Positions 57,691 through 64,000 of a DNA stretch of 64,000 nt are shown one piece after another. The translations under genes were made by a program, and so were the position numbers. Under the pieces are notes generated by a model that was given only the letters and a program-made list of their open reading frames with translations, was not told the DNA's origin and did no database searches. The stretch's first letter is position 1. Each line of letters starts with the position of its first letter. The DNA lies in contig CM057832.1 of the NCBI GenBank assembly GCA_030068075.1, positions 74,305,502 through 74,369,501 on the forward strand. Direction: 5' to 3'. Origin of the DNA: Paguma larvata (taxonomy: Eukaryota > Chordata > Mammalia > Carnivora > Viverridae).

Positions 57691-58855
57691 GTCGTATTCT
57701 CGTTTTTGGTCTATACCACCATCCCACATCCCCCAGCGGTCTTTCCACCACTCCCGGAGAGGTTGCCAGGCCCAGCGGTTAGGAAGACATACTACCATGA
57801 AGAAAGGTATACCCATTTCCTGAAGCAACTATCGAACTTCAGAAGTAGGTATCTTGGATGTGCTTCTCTTACCTTCAAGGAGGGGGCAGTGATGGCTTTG
57901 AGAATTTTCTCATACTCCCCGGGAAGAAGAAGAAAGGAGATACTGCATTTTCCCCAAGAGTTGTTTTACCTGCCCAGTCGTTCCACACACTGACCACATT
58001 GTTGGCTGTGGTTGTGGTGGCAGTGCCCATTCTGCCAAATGACATCTCTCAATAAAATTTGTTGGGTAATGTCTCATTGCCAAAACTTGAGGAATCGTCT
58101 GGAATTACAGTGAGGCACTTAGTCCTTTTGTTTTCGGCTATGGTATTTAGTCATTTTCCACAACAAGAGGCATCATATTCCTCATCTACTATATCATCCT
58201 GGTGCACAAAATTTATAGCATCTTCCTAGAAACATAGTAATAAATCTATTACAAATTATCGAAAGCCGATTGTGTATAAGATGCATGTAAAAGAAACGAT
58301 CTCTGTTATCTACCGAATCATTAATTAAAGTAACAAAGCAGAGTTCTTTGACAGCCAGATAAAACATTTAAGGGAATGTAATTCAATGACTAAACTGAGC
58401 TGAGCCAATCTCTCTTAACCATTTGGTAAAGATTTCTTGCCATCTGGTTAGAAAACAGGTGTGCCTGTAATGCTGAGACTGGTTGCAGATCACCGTTCGC
58501 TCCTCTGCCACGGATCACTTCTTACCTTGCCTCCAGTCACCGCATGGATTTTTCAAGACTTCAATTCTTCCTGTAACAGCAGGTGCAACAACGGTCTTGA
58601 AAAGATGGGATTAAGGAAGGGGAGTGGGGGTATGGGGGCAGCTGCTTTTGGCTTTATCCACACACTAAGCAGCTACTTCCACACTATGCTGCCCAAACCC
58701 AACTAAAACCTTTGGCAAAACTCTACCAAGAACTTGAGAATAATGGAAGAATTACATCTCATAGATCATCAAACCCTGATACTAGATACGGCCCTTCTTG
58801 GAAGATTCACAATCCAGCTCTGAGGCTACTTCCATGTGGAAAAAGTCTGCCGCAT
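57691..58855. other. Non-coding stretch, nothing recognised
   Basis: No repeat I can name. A 112-codon frame (57655-57993) starts within the LTR end and has no family resemblance. Around 58120-58400 the sequence is AT-rich with scattered homeodomain-like words but no cluster clear enough to call. Confidence 0.45.
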
Positions 58856-58861
58856 TTCTGA

Positions 58862-58940
58862 GACAGAGAAAGGGAGAAAGAAGGGGGGAGTAGAGGAGAG
58901 AGGGAGGGAAGAGGAGGGAAGGAGGGAGAAGGAAAGGGAC
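58862..58940. repeat. Polypurine (GGGA/GAAG)n tract
   Basis: About 80 bp of almost pure purine on plus. Such mirror-like polypurine tracts can form triplex (H-DNA); function is not implied. Confidence 0.85.
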
Positions 58941-59349
58941 AGAAGTTCTAGCCCTTCTTCCCGCTGGTGTTCCAGACCACAATCACTGCTTCAAGTCTGC
59001 TTTCCGAAGACTCACTCTGCATCCCAGGTCCCTCCCCTTCTGAGATGATAAGCTTTGGGGATGCTCATTAATTCTGTTAAAAAAAAAAAAAAGGAAAGAA
59101 ACAGCACCCCCTTCCTTGGTAGTTACCCTTGGCCTCGCCCTGAAGATCCTTCGGGATTTGCTATCACATCACAAACATCTAGTACAATACATTCAGCAGT
59201 ATCTAGGAAATTTGATTTGGGGTTACATTGCTGGGGCACACAACTTCAATATATGGTTCTATTGGGTGTCAACAAATTCCAATGTCTTTATGTTTCTTCT
59301 ATGGGCAGGAGATGAAATTATGCATCCAAATTCTTCCCATCACCTTCTT

Positions 59350-59571
59350 TTTAAAAATTTTTTTAATTATTTATTTCTGAGACAGAGAGAGCACAAGTGT
59401 GCATGCACATGAGCGGGGGAGGGATAGTGAGAGGGAGACACAGAATCTGAAGCAGGCTCCAGGCTCTGAACTGTCAGCAAAGAGCTCAACTGGGGCTCGA
59501 ACCCATGAACCGTGAAATCATGACCTGAGCAGAAGTCTGGCGCTTGACCAACGGAGCCACCCAGGTGTCCC
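59350..59571 (-). repeat. Felid SINE, antisense
   Basis: T-rich tail, GA-type tract with a (TGCA)-like interruption, 'ggctctgaactgtcagcaaa' and 'cggagccacccaggtgtccc'. An approximate duplication CATCACCTTCT / TATCATCTTCT flanks it. Confidence 0.9.
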
Positions 59572-60056
59572 ATCTTCCTATCATCTTCTGGTTTCAATCC
59601 TCATTGTCTGTGGGTAAATGCTTCGATGACAACACACATACATGTGTGCACACGCACACAAACATCTTTCCAAAGCAAATTTCAGGTGAAATGCAATCCT
59701 AAACTACATTTATGAAAAAAATCTCTAAAGTCAGTGATATCTAGAGATTAAACATCGCACATAAGTTTTATATTTTAATAGGATTCGAATTTTTGGCTTT
59801 TTTGTTTGTTTGTTTTTGCTTTGCTTTTCCTTTTCACCACCAAATGTCTATATAAATGGCCTTTATACAAAGAACTCTTTGTCCCCCAAAGAAAACCTAA
59901 GTCCCCAATTTCTCCCAACACTCAAAAGTTTGAGACTGCAATGTTTTCCATTCAAGTTTCAAACTTCCAATTCATTTTTAGGGTATAACTTCGAAATGCC
60001 CTTCTCCTGAGTGGTTTCTGTAAGGAAGTTTCCCAAATGTAAGAATCCCAAATCCT

Positions 60057-60271
60057 GGGGCGCCTGGGTGGCTCAGTCGGTTGAGCATCTGACTTCAGCT
60101 CAGGTCATGATCTCGCGGTCTGTGAGTTCAAGTCGTGCGTCGGGCTCTGTGCTGACAGCTCAGAGCCTGGAGCCTGTTTCACATTCTGTGTCTCCCTCTC
60201 TCTCTGCCCCTCCCCGCTCATGCTCTCTCTCTGTCTCAAAAATAAATAAACATTAAGAAAAAAAAAAAAAA
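60057..60271 (+). repeat. Felid SINE, sense, youngest-looking copy
   Basis: Near-consensus: 'ggggcgcctgggtggctcag' head, 'gatctcgcggtctgtgagtt', 'gtcgtgcgtcgggctctgtg', uninterrupted CT tract and a 15-nt pure A tail. Perfect 16-bp duplication AAGAATCCCAAATCCT at 60041-60056 and 60272-60287. High CpG retention indicates recent insertion. Confidence 0.97.
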
Positions 60272-60574
60272 AAGAATCCCAAATCCTAAGAGGCAGGTGG
60301 CAGGATTCCTGGTCTCTAGCAGACGCCAAGGGAAAGAGCCCACCCCTGAAAGCCTGAATGGTTGATACCTTTCCAGCTAGAGCCAGATTCTTTGGACTCC
60401 CTCAAATCTTCAAACTTAAGAGAAGGGGCCAATACAGAAGGGCTCAGGCCTTCACTACTAAACGTGTTCCACCTGTCAGTGCCGACCCAGCAAATCAGGC
60501 TTGCATGGAGAAATGCCATCCGGTGCGTGAAATAGTTCTCTAACCAGGATACCGTCCCTTTAAAGATAACTTCA

Positions 60575-61398
60575 GATGGCCAACAGACACATGAAACGAT
60601 GCTCAAAGTCACTCATCATCAGGGAAACACAAATCAAAACCACACTGAGATACCACCTTACACCGGTTTAAGTGGTCAAAATGAACAAATCAGGAAACTA
60701 TAGATGCTGGGGGGATGTGGAGAAGCAGGCACCTTCCTACACCGTTGGTGGGAATGCAAACTGGTGCAGCCACTCTGGAAAACGGTGTGGAGGTTCCTCA
60801 AAAAAATGAAAATAGAGCCATCCTATGACCCAGCAATAGCACTGCTAGGAATCTACCCAAGAGACACAGGAATGCTGATGCATGGGGGCACGTGTACCCC
60901 AATGTTCATAGTAGCACTTTCGACAATAGCCAAATCATGGAAAGAGACCAAGTGCCCATCAGCTGAAGAATGGATAAAGAAGATGTGGTATATATATACA
61001 ACAGACTACTACGTGGAAATGAGAAAAAATGAAATCTGGCCATGTGTAGCAACATGGATGGAACTGGAGGGTATTATGTTAAGTGAAATAAGTCAGTCAG
61101 AAAAAGACAGATACCATATGTTTCCACGAATAGGTGGACTTTGTGAGACTAAGCAAAAATCAGGGGGAGGGGAAGAGGGGAAAGGAAAAAAAGACACAGA
61201 GAGGGAGGGAGATAAAACATAAGAGACTCTCAAAGACTTAGAACAAACTGAGGGTGAGGGGGGGTGAGGGGGGGTGAAGGGGGTGAGGGAGGGGGGAGGG
61301 GGTGACAGGCATTAAAGAGGGCACATGTTGGGATGAACACTAGGTGTTATATGTAAACCAATTTGAAAATAAACTATTATAAATAAAAAAAAAATAAA
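60575..61398 (+). mobile_element. Recent 5'-truncated LINE-1 tail with target-site duplication
   Basis: About 820 bp of L1: the end of ORF2, the 3' UTR and an A-rich tail. The frame open from 60704 reads as ORF2 C-terminus ([64 protein letters not shown]) for about 170 codons, so decay is slight. The 3' UTR contains the G-rich tract at 61251-61305 and a tail of AAATAAAAAAAAAATAAA type. The perfect 14-bp duplication TAAAGATAACTTCA lies at 60561-60574 and 61399-61412, with a TTT/AAAG cut site as L1 endonuclease prefers. It has no reverse transcriptase, so it cannot move. Confidence 0.95.
61251..61305 (+). repeat. G-rich (GGTGAGGG)n tract of the L1 3' UTR
   Basis: Several runs of four to seven G separated by TGA or A. 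The spacing satisfies the G-quadruplex rule (four or more G3 runs with short loops) on the plus strand. It belongs to the L1 3' UTR. Confidence 0.9.
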
Positions 61399-61459
61399 TA
61401 AAGATAACTTCAACTCCAAAGACTGAGATGTTTTAATAAAATGAATGGAGGCAAGCAAT

Positions 61460-61503
61460 CCCGCCCCCCCTCACCTCCTCCCCCCCCTTCCCCCCCCCCA
61501 CCG
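61460..61503 (-). repeat. C-rich tract (G-rich on minus)
   Basis: Runs of seven to nine C separated by TCACCTCCT or TT on plus; the minus strand therefore carries four or more G runs. It lies 60 bp past the L1 duplication and is not part of the L1. Confidence 0.85.
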
Positions 61504-61737
61504 TTCAGCCCAGCAGGAAGCCTTGAATCTGACAGCATCCAGCTGCCTGGTTCTCCAAGGACCCTCCATGCCTGAGTGAGCTTCCCAGCGTGCCTCGCTA
61601 ACTCCCAAGGTGAGGCAAAGCTCAGGGGACAAGAGCCTCGTCCTTTCAAGTCTGCACAATCACACATTTTCCCCCAAAAAACCCCTGGTTTCCAAGGACT
61701 GCCTTGCAAAAGGAAAAGCCAATTTGCCATTAAACAT

Positions 61738-61763
61738 TTAATAATAATAATAATAATAATAAA
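61738..61763. repeat. (AAT)n microsatellite
   Basis: Seven or eight consecutive TAA units on plus. Confidence 0.93.
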
Positions 61764-62109
61764 AAGAGAACAAGGAAAATCCTCTTTTAACTATGTTGCA
61801 TACTCAAAATACCTTTCATAGAACTGCATTCATAAGAACAAACAAGGACACCTTTTTAAAAAATGTCTCCCCCCCACCCCAGTAAGTATCTAATAAGTGT
61901 CCACCCTTTACCAGGCACTGGACAGGGCTCTGAGGTTGCACTTAGGGAAGAGCCTTGACTTCTGCAAGCAGTGCACACGGCTTAGGAGGAAACATACCTG
62001 TAGTATCAGGCAGAATAAAACAAAACTGAATGCAAAGCACAAGCGAAATACCACAGGCACCCAGAAGAAATAACGATGACAATGATGCCGGGGTAAGGAT
62101 AAAATATTA

Positions 62110-62270
62110 GTAAGAAAACAACCACATATTTAAAGCACAGGCACTCTGCTAAATGATTTACATGCATTGTAGTATTAAGTCTTCATGACAATATCGCATG
62201 TGACAGGGAAGATATTAGCTTCACTTTCCAAATTTGGAAACTGAGGCATTCAGAGGAAAGAATTACCAAG
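62110..62270 (-). repeat. MIR SINE, antisense
   Basis: 'aagcacaggcactctgctaa', 'atgatttacatgcattgtag', 'agtcttcatgacaatatcg' and 'ggaaactgaggcattcagag' run tail to head of MIR in reverse complement. Confidence 0.78.
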
Positions 62271-62276
62271 GGAGTT

Positions 62277-62776
62277 TGGGGCAGGCAAGAAGACTTCACA
62301 GAGATTATTATGTAAATCAGAGCTTGGGGCAGGGATGAATGGGCTTGAAATCATGGATAAGAAAGTGGGAGGAGACCTAAGAAGATTGAGCCAAGGAAAG
62401 GGCACTAGAGGTAAAGAATAATCCGAGTTAAATGAAACAGACGACTGTGTTGGAAACGGAGGCAGGGTAGTGCTAGAAAGGACATCCTCTATTTAAAACA
62501 TTTGGAACACTGTCCCACACCCCACAGGCCCTCAATACAGGCAATGCTGAGAAGCGAAGCGAATGAATGGATTTCTCGGTGCCGGGCTCACTTTCACCTC
62601 CACTGGGCTGCATTAATTGATATTTGCTTCTTGCCCACGCTGTATGCACTTTTATTATTTTTGATCCCATAACCTGCTCTATAATCCTTTCCTTTCCCCT
62701 GGAAATAGAAGGGAAATGCAATCTCAGCTGAACAATAGGCTGAGATACCAAAGAAAAAAAGCCTGAAATGTGAAAG
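62277..62776. other. Non-coding, possible conserved patch near 62560-62720
   Basis: Repeat-free. The segment near 62605-62680 has 'gcattaattgatatttgctt' and 'ttattatttttgatccc', homeodomain-like words in sequence of mixed composition. It is weaker than the other candidate blocks. Confidence 0.3.
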
Positions 62777-62834
62777 GTGGTGGGCGGGGGGGGGGGGGGG
62801 GGGGGTGGCGGTGGGCTGTGGGGGGTTGGGGTTG
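62777..62834 (+). repeat. Poly-G tract with flanking G runs
   Basis: A pure run of 20 G at 62786-62805, flanked by GGTGGTGGGC on the left and GTGGCGGTGGGC, then TGTGGGGGGTTGGGG, on the right. The whole 58 bp is almost free of A. It is not part of any recognised repeat. It can form G-quadruplexes, is a likely site of length variation and a common sequencing trouble spot. Confidence 0.92.
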
Positions 62835-62947
62835 TCAGCACATCAGCAAAACAGAATATGAGTTGCCTTACAGGGACAGGTAGCAAACTCGGAGGGTGCC
62901 TGAAAGACAGGAAATATCAGCTTCAGGGATAGAAGTAAACTAATCTT

Positions 62948-63170
62948 AGGGCGCCTGGGTGGCTCAGTCGGTTAAATGTCTGACTTCGGCTCAGGTCATA
63001 ATCTCATGGTTTGTGAGTTCGAGCCCCGCATCCAGCTCTGTGCTGACAGCTCGGAGCCTGGAGCCTGCTTCAGATTCTGTGTCTCCCTCCTTCTGCCCCT
63101 CCCCAGCTCACACTCTGCCTCTCTCTCTCTATCAAAAATAAATATTTTTTTTTAAAAAATGAACAGAAGG
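62948..63170 (+). repeat. Felid SINE, sense
   Basis: 'ggcgcctgggtggctcagtc' head with CpG retained, 'ctgacttcggctcaggtcat', 'gttcgagccccgcatccagc', CT tract and an 'aaaaataaatatttttt' tail. Duplication AAACTAATCTT at 62937-62947 and 63171-63181. Confidence 0.95.
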
Positions 63171-63181
63171 AAACTAATCTT

Positions 63182-64000
63182 TGGTGAACCCCTAGTTTGG
63201 GCCAGCTCTTCACCTACACAATTTCTCCAAACTCACCAGATGAGAAAACTGATCTTTATGGATGGGACATTCTTGCAGCAAGCAGTGGCAGATTCCACCT
63301 TTCAAACCTTCCCTAGCTGACTTCCAAACCTGTCCACGAAGATGTATTGCCCCCATGAGAACTAATGGCCGTTCACGGTCTGATCGTAGAATCTCTCTCT
63401 CCCTCGACCTGAGTATGTTATATAATAGGACATATTTAATATTTAAGCTTTTTCTCGAAACCAAGATTAAATATTGAGTCAGTCAGGCTGTGTGAGCCCA
63501 TAGCAAGTGTTCATGTGTAAGTATAGACTAATGAATCAGACAGATAACAGAATGACTCTGTTTACCAATCTGTGTCGGTATATCAGATGAAAGCACTGCT
63601 CAAATCATTAAACAGTTTTAGCACTCTTAGTGTTCTTAAATATTATCTTTTCGTTAAATTGGCTAACCTTTAAAAAAAAAAAAACGGCAAAAGTGCTTTG
63701 ATAGAATTCAGGAAAGAACCAGATCAGAGCAGAGAAGGACAGAATTTCCTGATTGCCTACAGCCTCCTCGTAACCATCTTCCAACCCCTGTCTTCTGAGG
63801 TGTCAGTCTTCCCGCAGATTTTAGTGATTTGCCAAAATGTTAGTTTCAGAAGACGGAGAAAACAGAGACTTTATCAAAATAGAAAGCTTTGCCTAGACTG
63901 TGAGTTGTTACCACGGTTTGATTTAAATTCTCACTCAAAAGCATTTAGAATTGGTTTAACTTTGTAACTGAAAAAGGAGCAAGAAGAGCGAGAGGCTGCT
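63182..64000. other. Non-coding end of the window
   Basis: No gene or named repeat is recognised. An A12 run lies near 63672. Frames at 63210-63477 on the two strands overlap each other, and the 89-codon frame at 63698-63967 has no family resemblance. Confidence 0.45.

Noticed and set aside
60057..60200. tRNA gene inside the SINE heads
   Set aside because: The SINE body derives from a tRNA and keeps A- and B-box-like words, but all copies are followed by the SINE tail; they are not functional tRNA genes.
60704..61222. 172-codon plus-strand open frame, the longest in the window
   Set aside because: It is the ORF2 end of the recent L1 insertion, bounded by target-site duplications; not a host gene.
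62473..62886. 137-codon minus-strand proline-rich frame
   Set aside because: The proline run is just translation of the G20 tract on the opposite strand.

Overview
This window is nuclear DNA from a carnivoran mammal of the cat lineage (Feliformia). The main evidence is about 25 copies, in both orientations, of a roughly 200-bp tRNA-derived SINE. Each has a head of the GGGCRCCTGGGTGGCTCAG type, a tRNA-like body, a CTCTGTGCTGACAGCTCAGA-type segment, a pyrimidine tract and an A-rich AAATAAATAAA tail. That layout matches the cat-family SINEC_Fc group; the dog SINEC_Cf body differs. Carnivore-type LINE-1 3' ends, MIR, L2, hAT-Charlie and MaLR remnants support a mammalian genome. Base composition is AT-rich and I see no CpG island.

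I find no intact protein-coding gene. Every long open frame examined is either LINE-1 ORF2 debris, a read-through of a SINE or microsatellite, or a chance frame without codon or family support. The only host-gene homology is at 14155-14319, minus strand. It is a nearly perfect copy of the last 54 codons and stop of a Gq-class G-protein alpha subunit, closest to GNA14. It has no recognisable splice acceptor, and similarity is lost abruptly at its 5' side. I favour a 5'-truncated retrocopy, but the genuine terminal GNA14 exon is not excluded.

Layout: 1-7.4 kb is AT-rich sequence with one MER58-like element, one antisense L1M fragment and a (CA)n tract. 7.4-11 kb has a MIR, a sense L1 3' end, a SINE and a piece of a long ancient repeat. 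13.2-14.4 kb holds the G-alpha segment and its possible 3' UTR and tail. 15-19 kb is mostly antisense old L1. 21.8-30.1 kb is SINE- and MIR-rich. 30.1-34.3 kb is mostly unique. 36-42.4 kb is L1 territory. 43-49.4 kb is a SINE cluster nested in a second, longer copy of the same ancient repeat. 50-57.7 kb mixes old DNA/LTR repeats, L1 and a candidate conserved block. 59-63.2 kb contains the youngest-looking insertions: a SINE and an L1 tail, each with a 14-16 bp target-site duplication, plus strong G-rich tracts.

No gene system, operon, CRISPR array, prophage or novel machinery is visible. The interest lies in insertion history (nested SINEs, one 26-bp duplication), the G-alpha relic, G-runs that may fold, and a few non-repeat blocks that could be regulatory. 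Repeat family names are from memory of consensus sequences, and edges are accurate to about 10-30 bp unless a duplication fixes them.
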